From Isoetes taiwanensis (Eukaryota; Streptophyta; Lycopodiopsida; Isoetales; Isoetaceae), in the NCBI GenBank assembly GCA_021234155.1, contig JAJEKV010000010.1, forward strand, positions 16,066,275-16,130,274: a stretch of 64,000 nucleotides of DNA. The letters run 5' to 3'. The notes under the pieces were generated by a model, which saw nothing but the letters and a program-made list of their open reading frames with translations, was not told the origin of the DNA and searched no databases. This document shows, one piece after another, positions 1-9,839 of this stretch. Position 1 is the first letter of the stretch. Each line of letters opens with the position of its first letter. The position numbers and the translations under genes were made by a program.

Positions 1-28
1 AATCTTTGCAAGGCAGCGTTTTAAATTA

Positions 29-229
29 TCAACGACCATGTAAAAGAACAACCACCTTTAAAGCAGGCTCAAGCTTTTTGTCACTGTTGTTTTGTTTTTC
101 CATCACCAGCGGCAACTTCGCCGCTTTGAGTGTGGTTGGTAACAAGGTTCCTCCGTAAGTCTTTTCCTCGACTATTTGTCTTTTCACTAAAACCCTATCA
201 CCAAGGGGCTTAAGGGTTTTAAACTGCAA
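29..229 (-). pseudogene. GroES/Cpn10-like (chloroplast Cpn20-type) fragment
   Basis: The first 20 or so residues ([11 protein letters not shown], then [11 protein letters not shown]) match the start of the GroES fold of co-chaperonin Cpn10/Cpn20, which caps Cpn60 in plastids. After GGTLLP the match moves to the neighbouring frame ([12 protein letters not shown], like the family's GGEVVAVGEGKT) and then returns to the first frame ([10 protein letters not shown]). Two compensating indels are therefore likely, and I call it a decayed copy or exon. A TTCCCTTGCAG sits just upstream and could be an intron acceptor. The rest of the fold is absent or lies beyond the window edge. It could instead be one badly diverged exon of a live gene. 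Confidence 0.55.
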
Positions 230-271
230 GGGAACATCAAGTGCACATCAATGGCCATAAATCTCCAACTA

Positions 272-311
272 CATCCTAAGCTACAAGCAAGCATCCTAAG
301 CTACAAGCAAG
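272..311. repeat. 20-bp direct tandem repeat, two copies
   Basis: CATCCTAAGCTACAAGCAAG occurs twice in direct succession with no mismatch. It lies just upstream of the GroES-like fragment. No function is suggested. Confidence 0.8.
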
Positions 312-1866
312 CAGCATTAATCAAGCCGCTTATCCATGAAGTTTAGCGGTCATTAAATCAGAAAGAAAAGTTCCACTTACATTACAACAACACTGACAAA
401 TGCAAAATGCCATCTTGGTTGAACATACCTTTGGAGGTGCAGCAACACTTGTAGCTGCTCTCACTATGAGACGCCATAGCCAGAGCTTCAACACAGGCAA
501 TAAAGAAAAGGAATCTGGCCAAACACGCCATATCTGAGCTTTACACGCACCGGAATAGATGCATAGATAAAACCGGATGAATAGCTACAAGTTCCGGCCA
601 TGAGCTTTCTGGGCGGGAAGGATCCGGAAGGCTCAAAAATCAGGGCGGAGGGCTTCCGTGAGTCTGTCACATAGGCCGGATATTTGGCCAAGCTGGACGG
701 CAGGGAAACACTCTCCCGGGGAACTTCCCCAACGCACGAGATTATTTGTAACTCTAATATTTTCTATGGGTAGAGGGGTTATTACAAGTCATAATGTGTG
801 CCCAATCAAAAATCGTATATTTATAACTTAATATTTATGAAGGTTTTGTGAAGCTGACGCTGGCATCTGGATTGTGGCAAGCAGCAGTATTTTCTTTTTC
901 CTAAGGTGGAGCGGTAGATAGAAGCCCACATGCGGCCTGGGCATATGGCAGTCAGGGAGCTCCATTCTAATTTGGTTCTGTGCAGGTGTCGGTATGGCCA
1001 TGTGGATGAGATGGGGATCGTCCAGTTTGATTTCGTTGGTTCTGCAGTGGAGACCTGAGGTTTTTTGGCAGACAATGCCTTAGCAACATTACAAAAGTTT
1101 AGAAGCCAACTTTACGATACTCGAATCCAATTCTTAAGTCGAAACGGCCTTCTGCTTAATGAAGGCAACAAGCCGGGCGGACAGGGTCGCCCAATTCACG
1201 AAACCAAGCCTTTGCCTTTGCTTGTGCCTATATGTGTCCTCCACTTTGCCTTTGCCTTAGACACGATACAAGCAAAGGCAGAGATGATGAACATCCTTCC
1301 CTATTGCCACTCCAAACCAATTCAATTTAATTTCCATTGCCACTCCAAACCAAGAATTAAAATATGTGGTCATAAAACAACTTTCATGCAACATATAGTT
1401 ATAGATCAAGCATGCCCTTTATTGTGAATTGTTCCTCAGAGATGGTGCACTGATCCACATTTTTTTGCCAGTGCTTAAGATGTTTATGTGTACAAGAATT
1501 GAGAGAAGTGGCATTGCTGCAAGGGGTCATGGGTGTTATAGAAGGTAGAAATAAACCCACAATTACCAGTTGTCGTGTCTCAATGCAATTAGACACTGCC
1601 AAAGTAATTGGTCTTGTGTAATGAAAAGAGCAAGGGAATACTACCAGATTATGCTTTAATTCAAGAAATAAATATAGCAACATGCACAAAAAAGCAAAAT
1701 AGATGCAAACATGTTGGTAATAAGGGTTAAATTAGAGGAAGCAAAATCAAAAGCACAGCCTTTAGGAAATACAGAAGCTACAAATCGAGTCATCCATGTG
1801 GAAAATATGTTTTAGAAGTAGTGTGAATTTTCTTCTTAAATGAGTGAAGCAAGGATCCATCAGTGT
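312..1866. other. No supportable gene
   Basis: Open frames here are short and resemble no family I know. There are small local repeats (CTTTGCCTTTGC near 1210-1260 and a repeated CACTCCAAACCA near 1310-1355). The left end of the CACTA element should be in or beyond this stretch, but I found no matching CACTA terminus. Confidence 0.5.
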
Positions 1867-1869
1867 CAT

Positions 1870-2130
1870 CTACAGGCTCATCCTCGGGCAAACTTGCATG
1901 TTCAAAGTATCAGAGGGAAGCAATGGGAAATGGCGAACCATCTTCTCAGGTACGTTCTTATCTTGCATATCATTTTTGTACCTAGAGGCATTGCACACCA
2001 TACAATGCGTAGTTTTGCTAAATGTTTCAGGAGGATAGAAGATTATGCAATCATTTGGACATGCATGAATGCTCTTGTAACCAAGGCTAGTTGCCTGAAT
2101 AATCTTCTTCACATCATCTCCATGACTGGG
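1870..2130 (-). pseudogene. TNP2-like CACTA transposase fragment
   Basis: The reading contains IHACPNDCIIFYP, then a CxxC-type knuckle (CMVCNASRYKND), then VPEKMVRHFPLLP. This is the conserved order in the TNP2 transposase family (KIHACPNDC, CPxCGxSRW, KVLRYFPLIP). TNP2 catalyses excision and integration of CACTA elements. A stop follows at 1870, shortly after the FPL motif, and the catalytic core that normally comes next is not recognisable downstream. Only about 75 residues are family-like. The upstream part of the same frame is translated subterminal repeat, which points to an internal deletion. It is non-functional. Confidence 0.75.
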
Positions 2131-2132
2131 TA

Positions 2133-2463
2133 AACTCGTGACGTCGCATGTGTTACGACAGACGTTGAACATACAACGTGTCACGTCGCACATGCAACGC
2201 GACGTCGCATGAACTACGTCGGACGTTTCATATGCGACGTCGCATTGTATAAACAACGTTACAGGTTGCCCATGCGACGTGGCGCGTTGCAATTCCGACG
2301 TGGTGCTTTGCTGTTGCAACGTAGGCCATTGCGACGTCTGCTTGGACGTTTGTAATGCGACGTGGCACGTCGCACATGCGACGTCGTGAAAAAATCTTAG
2401 CGACGTTTTAAGAACGCGCGATTATTTTGCGACGTCGATGTTTGCCGTACGTCGCAAACCGAC
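2133..2463. repeat. CACTA subterminal repeats (GACGTCGC-rich)
   Basis: More than ten copies of a short motif around GCGACGTCGCA or its halves (GACGT, ACGTCGCA) occur in both orientations over about 330 bp. CACTA elements use such subterminal arrays as binding sites for their TnpA-type protein. The core GACGTC is self-complementary. Confidence 0.7.
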
Positions 2464-2494
2464 ATCGTTAATAGCTCATTCTCTAGTAGTGCAT

Positions 2495-2716
2495 CCTTCC
2501 ATGACCTCCTTTCTCTCGAGGTCGTCTACTTCCGTAGAACAGAAGTAGACTTTCTAATCTACCTTCCACTCTTCCAAGCAGAAACGCGGTCATGCCTACA
2601 TCGACATTACACCGCGCCCTAGAGATCACCGTAGCGGTCTCATCATCGGTTACAACGCATGCAACCCATACCTAGCATAGGTTGCATGCGTAGATTAATC
2701 TTAACTACACATAGAA
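2495..2716 (-). other. 3' non-coding end of gypsy element with hairpins and purine-rich tract
   Basis: This stretch follows the chromodomain stop codon (2717-2719). It holds two perfect inverted repeats: ACGCATGCAACC (2655-2666) with its complement at 2680-2691, and GTCTACTTC (2524-2532) with its complement at 2542-2550. The minus strand then reads GAGAGAAAGGAGGTCATGG, which ends close to the CACTA terminus and is the only candidate for a polypurine tract. The 3' LTR start (TGTGACGTTCC) is not found beside it. Confidence 0.5.
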
Positions 2717-2930
2717 TTAATCTACACAAATCGACATGCCTGAGCCGATTTCTTCGGAGATGACTTTGCCGTCCCATTGCTCCATGGCTGTGGATACTTC
2801 TTTACTAGGTCTTTTCTCAAGTACCCACGTGGCGTCTTCCAGCGGCAAGTGTTTCCACTTGACCAAATCTTTGAAGGAACTCGATCTCCTTGTTTTCTTG
2901 AAAGCTTTATCAAGAATCAGTGCGGAACTA
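2717..2930 (-). pseudogene. Chromodomain at integrase C-terminus
   Basis: The segment DLVKWKHLPLEDATW, preceded by LILDKAFKKTRRSS, matches the chromodomain core of chromovirus integrases (LVKWKGLPxEDATWE). In this family the module binds modified histone tails and steers integration to heterochromatin. It is offset in frame from the integrase C-terminal part, so an indel separates them. The residue W of VKWK and the WE-box tryptophan are present; other aromatic cage positions cannot be judged without an alignment. The frame ends with TAA at 2717. Confidence 0.75.
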
Positions 2931-4046
2931 TTTCCAGGCTCCTCCTCCCGTCATTTCCAACAACGTTGGAGTGTCCAAGACTTCGTATCTGGGTTTGGAG
3001 TGTGCTTCTTCAGTAAACTCACGTGGAAGACCTTATGAATCTTTAGGTGCGGCGGCAATTCTAGCTTGTAGGATTGGTTACCTACTCTCTGGACTATTTT
3101 GAAAGGTCCCGCCCACCTTGGAGCAAGCTTTTTACAATTTCGATCGAAGCGGAGCTTCGCCTGCTTCACCTTGATCTTGAGCCACACATTGTCGCCAACT
3201 TTGAATTCTCTGACTGTTCGATGCTTGTCGGCGATGCTCTTCTGCCGACTCCTTGCTGCTAGGAGATACCCTCGCACCTCTTCCAGGAGCTGCTGCATAT
3301 CGGCCAACATCTGGTGGGAGACTTCTACTTTTGACCACGGGATTGTACCAAGTGTGCGAGTTAGGCATTGATAACCGTAATTGATCATAAACGGCGACAT
3401 TTGGGATGATTCTTGCTTGGTGCTATTGTATGCAAACTCCACCAAGTGAATAAATTCTTCCCACATACCTTGTTTATTCCAGACATAGTTTCAGTAGCAT
3501 GTCCTCCAAAATTACGTTGGTCCGCTCTCCGTTTGGCCATCCGTCTCGAGGATGATACGCGCGTGCTCATGGATAAACCGTCAGATGGTACTTAAAGAGG
3601 TCTTGCCAAAGGCGCTCATGAACTTCGGATCCCCTCGCCGGAGATGATCTCCCTTGGCATGCCATGAAGCCTAAAGATCTCTTTAGTGAAGAGCTTTGCT
3701 GTATCCATAGCTGTATCTGTAGTCCTGCAAGGCACGAAATGTGCCATCTTCGACAACTTGTCGACTACTACCATCAAAGCATCCTTCCCTTTTACTGTCC
3801 TTGGAAGCCCTGTGATGAAATCCATGCTGATGACCTCCCACTTAGCGTTTGGCACCGCTAAGGGCTCCAAAGCTCCTGGAATTGAAGTCGCATTACGCCT
3901 TCGTTTGTCGACAAAGCCGACATTCCTTGATGTAGCGAGCTACACGCTTCTTCATTCTCGGCCAATAATAGGCTGCTGCGTACTTTGAAATATGTTTTCA
4001 TGAACCCCGCGATGGCCCGGCTATTGGATACCATTGTGTGTGTCAT
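2931..4046 (-). pseudogene. Gypsy integrase, frameshifted
   Basis: The pieces in order are: a zinc-binding half with YIKECRLCRQTK (about 3895-3950); the catalytic core beginning MDFITGLPRT (about 3800-3830), whose D is the first of the DDE triad; then VEFAYNSTKQES and a C-terminal domain with the GPF motif (WAGPFKIVQRVGNQSYKLEL) and FHVSLLKK. The second catalytic aspartate region is altered (IISGEG in place of the usual ISDRD), and stops or frame changes occur around 3500-3620. The gene is inactive. It continues into the chromodomain. Confidence 0.85.
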
Positions 4047-4990
4047 GGAGGATCAACTTCCTTACTCCTGAAGATTCTGGCACACACAACTTGTTCTTAT
4101 GATATAATACTTCCTTCTTAAAATGTTTGAAGGCTTCCCGTTCCTTATCTGTTCTTGCTTCCCTGCATAACCTTGCCCATACTTCCTTGAAGTTGACATC
4201 TGTTGGCAAGAATTCTTCGATCTTCTTCCCGAAGTCGCTGGAAAGCGTCAAAATTGCATTGCAATGCACTCTAGTTGTCAGGGGATGCCTTGAAAGCGCA
4301 TCCGCTACCACATTGAGCTTCCCTGGCTTGTAGACTATATCAAAGTCATACTCTTCAAGGAACTTCATCCACCTTCTTTGCCTCAGGTTGAGATGTGGTT
4401 GCGAAAATACATACTGGAGGCTCTGATGATCCGTATCCAATTGGAACTTTCTTCCCAAAAGGTAATGCCTTCAAATTCTTAATGCCCTGACAACCGCAAG
4501 CAGCTCTTGATCATGCGTGGGGTAGCGCGTTTCAGCGTCGTTCATCTTCCTGGAGTCATCACGCTCACGACCGCTCTTCTTGCATGAGCACCGCACTGTA
4601 GCTATCTTACTCGCATCTGTTGCTACAAGCTTATCTTTCTCTGGGTCTGGCAGGGTTAGGACGGGGGCAGTTGTTAAGGCTTCCTTCAACAATTCAAACC
4701 CCTTTTGGACTTTCTTGTGCCAATGATCTACCCAATCTTTCACTTTTTCCGCCCTCGTCAAGTCTGTTAGCGGGGCCGCTATCTTAGCAAAGTTCTTCAC
4801 GAACTTCTGTGTAGTACCGCTAGGCCGAGAAAACTTCGACCTCATGCACATTCTTTGGTGCGGCCAGCGAATGACGGCTTCAATCTTGGAAGGGTCGTCG
4901 AAATTCCTTCCGCCGAGATCACGTGACCAAGATATTCCACCTTTTCGTTCGCGGCGGCGACACCCGACAACTTGGCTTAATTCTTGGTGC
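4047..4990 (-). pseudogene. Gypsy RNase H region and RT connection
   Basis: Recognisable motifs are VLTLPDPEK, DASKIATVRC, ETRYPTHDQELLAVVRALR, then TDHQSLQYVFSQPHLNLRQRRW and LNVVADALSR, the standard gypsy RNase H sequence with its TDH and ADALSR signatures. A frame change lies near 4460-4470 between the two halves. In the intact polyprotein this domain degrades the RNA strand of the RNA-DNA hybrid. Confidence 0.85.
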
Positions 4991-5639
4991 CTCTTCAACT
5001 TTTCCAAAGACCTTCCTTAAGTGTTGGGCGTGCTCTTCAAGGGATCTCGCTATACACCAAAATGTCGTCAAAGAACACTATCACAAAGGTGTCTAAGAAC
5101 TCCCACGAAGATATCGTTCATGAGCCTCATGAACGTTCTTTGGGAGCGTTCGATAAGCCGAAAGGCATTACCGTGAACTCATAATGTCCATACCGGCCCG
5201 GCGTCAAAGCGGTCTTATGAATATCTTCTTCATTTATCCGGATCTGATGATATCCTCGACCTTAAGTCAATTTTGGAGAAGACCTTTGCTCCTTGAAGTT
5301 GATCCATCAAGTCATCCGGCACAGGAAGCGCATACTGTTTTTTGATGGTGTGCTTGTTCAACCGCCTATAGTCTATGCACATCCTCAAACCGCCATCCTT
5401 CTTCTTGACAAAAGAATGGGCGCTCCAAATGGGTAGAGGCAGCTAGGTCTAATAAAGCCTAGGTCGAGCAACTCCTGCAATTGCTTCTTTAGCTCTGTCA
5501 ATTCCTGCGTCATCATTCTGTATGGAGCCTTACTTGTCGGCTTCGTTCCCGGTTCGAGTGCTATCTCACACTCGACTCCCCTGTAAGGAGGGAGATGCTC
5601 GATCTCATCAGGAAAGAGATCATGGAATTCCGTGATCAA
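4991..5639 (-). pseudogene. Gypsy reverse transcriptase, frameshifted
   Basis: It opens with FHDLFPDEIEHLPPYRGVEC, PYRMMTQELTELKKQ and [10 protein letters not shown], then [19 protein letters not shown] and [16 protein letters not shown] in a second frame. The catalytic motif appears as VIVFFDDILVYS, with the two aspartates at 5064-5069. Between the fingers and palm motifs there are several stops and frame changes (around 5400-5450 and 5110-5250), so no active polymerase can be made from this copy. Confidence 0.9.
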
Positions 5640-5644
5640 GTTAG

Positions 5645-6176
5645 CTATCCGCCGGCAACTTCATCGAGCACCTTATCTTCTTTGCTTTCTTCCGGACCCG
5701 GCTCTTCGATCTCAAGCTTGAAGATGTATGCTACCGCTTCGCTCTTGATTGACTTGAACAGCCGTTTAGAAGACATGCACTGCATGATGGGAACAACTTC
5801 CTTACCTGTGATCTCAATAATCTTGCCGTCGGACGTTGGGAAGGTCACTTTCCGCTTTCCACAATCAATGATGGCCCCCGCCGGTCCAAGGTACTCCATT
5901 CCTATGATTAAATCATACTTGCCAATGCCCATTACTTCTGCCCCCATCTGGATGGTTATACCTGGCAGATCGATGTCGAAGTTGATCCTCTTGCCTGCTG
6001 TCTGCCTTACTGCCCCACTTGCTAGAATAACGGGTCTCGGGTTTGACTTCAGCGGTCTCAACTTCAACATTTGCACCATTCTTGGGGACGCAAAATTATG
6101 GCTACTTCCTGAATCTATCAGGACTATAAAAGACTTGGCTTTGGCCTTCCCTACTGTGGAAATTACCTTATATTGA
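5645..6176 (-). pseudogene. Gypsy aspartic protease region
   Basis: The retropepsin active site is visible as SFIVLIDSGSSHNFAS at about 6085-6130, with DSG as the catalytic motif. It is followed by the ILASGAV and DLIIGMEYLGPAGAIIDC segments typical of plant gypsy proteases. The enzyme releases the mature Gag and Pol proteins. The frame is open through the domain and breaks only towards RT. Confidence 0.85.
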
Positions 6177-6195
6177 CTCTCTGCTTGCTCTGTAT

Positions 6196-7649
6196 CTATT
6201 GCGGCAAAGATATGACACTCATCCTGGATGTAGTCACGGGCTGCTTTGCCGCCGTCGTGCCATCGAGACGGGGATGTCCCAATCTCCCAATTACGCTAGT
6301 CTTTGCACTCATAACATAGGGCAGTTCATTTGTTCTATGGCCTGGCTGGAAGCATCTGAAGCAAAGCTGTTTCTCCATGCACTCTTGCCTCTTCTCCTTG
6401 GGCATAGCCTGTAAAAAGGATCGTACTGCTTTGGAGTAGTTTGAGCCCTCTTGCTTGTCCTTGAAGGACACCTGCTTCTTCTCGTTCTGCTTCCCTTGAT
6501 TGCCACCATATGGAGCTCTATTTGGACACGGGCTTCTTTGCTCTGGGGCTATAACTCCCTGATGCTTTGCCTTTCTCCTGGAAATACTGCTGCCTCTGCC
6601 CACTATTCTGATGTCCCGTTCCTTGCAAGCTTATAGCCTTGCATTCCGCTTCTGATACTGTCTTAGGGTTTATTGCCCTCACACGGTTATGAATCTCATC
6701 ATTCACCCCTCAATATAGCTTTCCTTTGCATGCTTCTCTCCTAACTTGGGCACATCTGACCTTAGCCTCATGAATTCCCTCGTATAACTTCGGACTGATT
6801 TGTTTCCTGTTGCAACCTATAGAACTGGCATCATCTTTGGACTTGTGCTCTCTTGGGACGTAGTGGCGCTTTTGAAGGCTTTAGCAAACTTCTTGAACAC
6901 GCAAGCATCTGCTCAATCCATGGGCCTTTGCATACCCCTTCCACCAAATCGCGTCTTTGCTCCTTTCGGGTTGGCTGTTGCTACTCGGCCTTTATCCTTG
7001 TCCTTCATACCATAAGCGTTGCCGTATTCACTCATTTCATCAAGCCAAGCCTCGGCCTCCATTCGACTGTTCTCGCAGAGAATTGCGAGAATTGCTCGAA
7101 GTTTTCGGCTTTCCAAACATTTCCCAAAAGCGAGTCTACCTTCTTACGGTAGTCGAGACTCTTGTGTCCCTTTTGTCGCCCCTCACGGGGTGTTCCTCGC
7201 CTTCCATCTTCAGTGTTCCTTTGCCTTCCATCTGGTCGGTCCCGGGCCTGCTCTTCTTCTTCCTCGGAGTCGGAATCTGAGTCTGAGCTTGAGTCGGAGG
7301 AATCTGAGCTGGGGGATCTCCTTCTCTTGCTCCTCCTCTTGTCCCTTCCTGTTTTCCGAGCTGATGCTTGTGGCAATTGAGCGTTGCCCTTGAAACTTGT
7401 TCTCGCTTGTGCGGCTAGTAGAGCCTTTATCGCGCCAAGGTCCGTCCTCATCTGGGATATCTCCTCCTCTGGGGTCATGGGTTCCATTTCTTCAAATAGG
7501 TTCCTTGCCAGAGGTGGTCTGGGCGGGGTCTGTTCTTCCATGATGTCTCGGCGTTGTTGTGCCGAGGCCTCTAGCTGCATCATGGCTATATGGTTAGATT
7601 TACTTGTTCTCTTGCATTGTTTATGTTTGTTGGTATAGTTGTGGGGCAA
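6196..7649 (-). pseudogene. Gypsy gag, frameshifted
   Basis: The frame starts at 7649 and stays open for about 205 codons. It has an unusual low-complexity part, KRRRSPSSDSSDSSSDSDSD then a run of glutamates, before the capsid-like segment (VWKAENFEQFSQFS, EAEAWLDEMSEYGNAYGMK). A CCHC nucleocapsid knuckle is seen near 6320-6370 (CFRCFQPGHRTNE). Its last cysteine is displaced by one inserted base, because the neighbouring frame reads TGC there. Several frame changes occur between 7030 and 6520. The start is the first ATG after the AT-rich spacer that separates it from the acidic ORF. Confidence 0.75.
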
Positions 7650-7754
7650 AGCATATCAACAAAACATTTTAAAGTGCAAGAGAAATTATATTTATATTAT
7701 ATAGTAGTTCAGTACAAAAAGTCTCCGGGATCAAGAGTCTAACTAATCTTGAAA
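7650..7754 (-). promoter_or_regulatory. AT-rich spacer between acidic ORF and gag
   Basis: The minus strand reads ACTATATAATATAAATATAA about 50 bases upstream of the gag ATG. It could serve as a TATA box for gag, as a polyadenylation region for the acidic ORF, or both. No palindrome of the kind found before the two extra ORFs is present here. Confidence 0.35.
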
Positions 7755-9269
7755 TCACCGGTAAGACGGGTTGTCCTCAAGGAACTTCTTAACTTGGGCC
7801 GTTCCTACCGAATGACCCAAGTTCCTGATGACGCTTGCTGACGAGCCGCCCTGCAAGGCTCTCACCAGCTCTTCGACCCTACGGTCTGATGTGAGGGCTG
7901 CGGTGACCGCCAATCTCGCCTGACGTCGATGGGGTATGGCGAAGTCGAAGAGGTCAAGCGCCATTGCTCTCTTGACCAGGACAGCATAGTCGACATTTGG
8001 CGCTATGCGAGCATGCCTGCCGAAGCCTGAGAGTGCAATCAGCATGAACACTCCTTCTTCACCTCTGGGGCTGAACTTGCGGTGGATTACCGCTATTCTC
8101 CCATCTAGTAGCAGCGGCAGGTAGTACCTCAGGGACCTGTCATTGTGCGTCGCTGAAGCTTCTCCGCTGGATTGGCCTCCTGCTCTATGCCGTCCCGCGT
8201 ATTCGTCGACCCCTATCTCGGTGAGCTCCCTGTAGTCTTCGATTATGGTGTCGATTCGTCTGAGGTCGATTCCTTCTCCTCTTGATGGAGGTGGTGTCGA
8301 AGGCCTCGGCATTAAAATGCTCGTGGTTTTCCCACGGATCCCCATCTGTTCTTGGAGGGCGAGGAACTCTTCCTCCGTTGGCAGCTCTTGCTCCTCCATC
8401 ATTTGCCTGATACTGCTGTAGGCCTGTATGTCTGAAGTCGACTCTCCTGTGTAGGTGTCGGCTTCCCTCACTTGGAGCGGAAAGTCCGAGGCTCCCCGGA
8501 CGATGAAGTCGTCCAAGTCTGACTGTCGTAGCTGGTGGAGTAATTCATCCAATCTGAGCTCCCTCTCCCTGCACTCGGGAAGGTTCTGGATGTCGCTGAG
8601 GAGCAAATACTCCTCTCCGTTGATGATGATTGGGGCTAGGCTTGTGATGCCTAGCCCGAGTGGGGGAGCAACTCTGATGTTCTGCCGGCTCTGCTCGAAG
8701 TTCATCATCTCCTGTTCTGCTTGTTGCCGTTCCTCCTCTGAGTCGAGCTCCGTATACTTATCGTTGTCGGACTCCTCTTCTTCTTCGTCTTCTCGTTCCT
8801 GCTCTTGCTGGTACTGCAAAAGCATCTGCTCTTCTGCTTGCACTGCTATGGGGTCCACCTCCATCGGAGGGATAGAGGTTGCCCCCATTGGGTTTTCGGC
8901 ACGGTGGGATAAGAAAATGGCTAAGGCAGCGGTGTAGGAGAAGTACTTGGTCCTGTTAGCTGTCAGGACCATGTAGTCGGGTAGCCTCTGCGCTTTGTTG
9001 GTTAAGTACTTGGCGATGTTGGGGACATCACCCAAGGCTGCTTGAAGGGATTGGCGGGGAACAAAGTATCCTATGCAGGGGGGAACCTGGACAAGGGAAG
9101 GTTCTACCCTAGCTTGGAACTCTGCTAGTACTTGCCTATATGCTGGGGTTGCATTCAGCGTAGCTTGGATATCAATTTCCTTCTCGAAGACGCGGAAGAT
9201 GTCATCGATATCTGCTTCAGCAGCATGGGCACTGGCGCTGTACCATCGCCTGAAGTCAGCAGTGGCCAT
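7755..9269 (-). CDS. Element-encoded acidic protein of unknown function (extra ORF 2)
   Basis: A 504-residue open frame in the same direction as gag-pol, immediately upstream of gag. Residues 1-125 look helical with a mixed charge pattern. Residues 155-190 form a strongly acidic glutamate/aspartate/glutamine tract, followed by a hydrophobic APIIINGEEYLLL segment (212-224), a second acidic helical region (285-310), a proline-rich linker (320-330) and a basic C-terminal third rich in R, A and L. I recognise no domain. Acidic tracts of this sort are common in histone chaperones, and the next gene upstream encodes an H3 fold, so a chaperone or assembly partner is possible, but that is inference. 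The first ATG follows a CTATAAATAG box by about 115 bases. The frame is intact although gag-pol is not. Confidence 0.75.
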   Translation of the reverse strand: MATADFRRWYSASAHAAEADIDDIFRVFEKEIDIQATLNATPAYRQVLAEFQARVEPSLVQVPPCIGYFVPRQSLQAALGDVPNIAKYLTNKAQRLPDYMVLTANRTKYFSYTAALAIFLSHRAENPMGATSIPPMEVDPIAVQAEEQMLLQYQQEQEREDEEEEESDNDKYTELDSEEERQQAEQEMMNFEQSRQNIRVAPPLGLGITSLAPIIINGEEYLLLSDIQNLPECRERELRLDELLHQLRQSDLDDFIVRGASDFPLQVREADTYTGESTSDIQAYSSIRQMMEEQELPTEEEFLALQEQMGIRGKTTSILMPRPSTPPPSRGEGIDLRRIDTIIEDYRELTEIGVDEYAGRHRAGGQSSGEASATHNDRSLRYYLPLLLDGRIAVIHRKFSPRGEEGVFMLIALSGFGRHARIAPNVDYAVLVKRAMALDLFDFAIPHRRQARLAVTAALTSDRRVEELVRALQGGSSASVIRNLGHSVGTAQVKKFLEDNPSYR

Positions 9270-9384
9270 TGATCTAGCAAGGAAGGGAGTATCAAACGAA
9301 TGCAGAAGCGCCTCAGGGAGCTGGAAGATCGCCTAAGCAGTGGAGAGCAAACTTGCAGGGTACTAGATGAAAAAAATGATGGGC

Positions 9385-9394
9385 CTATTTATAG
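9385..9394 (-). promoter_or_regulatory. TATA box of extra ORF 2
   Basis: The minus strand reads CTATAAATAG, a perfect plant TATA element, 116 bases upstream of the ATG at 9269. Transcription from about 30 bases further on would give a leader of roughly 85-90 nt. The same ten bases precede the H3 ORF. Confidence 0.65.
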
Positions 9395-9572
9395 AAAAGG
9401 GGAAAACCCTAATTTCTGGATGACCTAGAATTTCTCGGAGTAGGGGCGATTCGACCTATTAGGAGGTGCAATTGAGGGTTTGAAGGCCGATTTTTGGTTT
9501 AAAGCATGCTAAGATAACTAATGAACCTATTGCAGCAAACTGGAGGTCATTTGGTGAAGCAAATGGTGCGAG

Positions 9573-9639
9573 GTCTCACATGTTGCGCCCAGACCGATTT
9601 TGAGAATCTTATTTTCTGTCCTGGCGCGACGTGTGAGAC
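9573..9639. repeat. 67-bp imperfect palindrome, copy 1
   Basis: It begins GTCTCACATGTTGCGCC and ends GGCGCGACGTGTGAGAC, so the arms are near-perfect reverse complements, with a centre around TTTTGAGAATCTTATTTT. It lies 179 bp upstream of the ORF 2 TATA box. The outermost GAGACA matches the auxin-response core hexamer, which may be coincidence. Confidence 0.8.
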
Positions 9640-9772
9640 ATGGGTCCTAATTGGGCCAGGCTTAATCAATTTGGGTAATCTAAGGCTGTAATTCCACTAA
9701 ACTCATCGAGTTAGGCAGAATTGACCCCTTATTTGGTCGATTTGGAGCTGTTTTGGGCACTTTTGGGCATGG

Positions 9773-9833
9773 GTCTCGCTGCTTGACCCAATTTTGAGAA
9801 TCTCAAAATCTGTCCTGGCGCGACGTGTGAGAC
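9773..9833. repeat. Palindrome, copy 2 (one arm degenerate)
   Basis: The right arm (GTCCTGGCGCGACGTGTGAG) and the centre (ATTTTGAGAATCTCAAAAT) are conserved, and the left arm is shortened and mutated. Its start is 200 bp from the start of copy 1, the same spacing as in the other pair. Confidence 0.75.
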
Positions 9834-9839
9834 ATCGTC

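Larger units (their letters stand above)
1867..2491 (-). mobile_element. CACTA (En/Spm-type) transposon end, internally deleted
   Basis: Read on the minus strand the element begins CACTACTAGAGAATGAGC at 2491, the hallmark CACTA terminus. It continues with a subterminal region full of GACGTCGC motifs and then a TNP2-like transposase segment. The usual transposase N-terminus is missing between the subterminal repeats and that segment, so the copy looks internally deleted and non-autonomous. The opposite terminus was not found in the window, so the left limit given is only the end of recognisable coding sequence. On the right it abuts the purine-rich end of the gypsy element. Confidence 0.75.

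Noticed and set aside
7755-8150. Possible H2A-like C-terminus in the acidic ORF (PHRRQARLAV, RRVEELVRAL resemble PRHIQLAVRNDEEL)
   Set aside because: The resemblance needs gaps, lacks the acidic-patch residues in order and the H2A loop motifs, and is no better than expected for an arginine/leucine-rich helix. A profile search would be needed to claim it.
8455-8937. Serine-rich 160-codon plus-strand frame
   Set aside because: It is the complement of the acidic tract codons of the minus-strand ORF.
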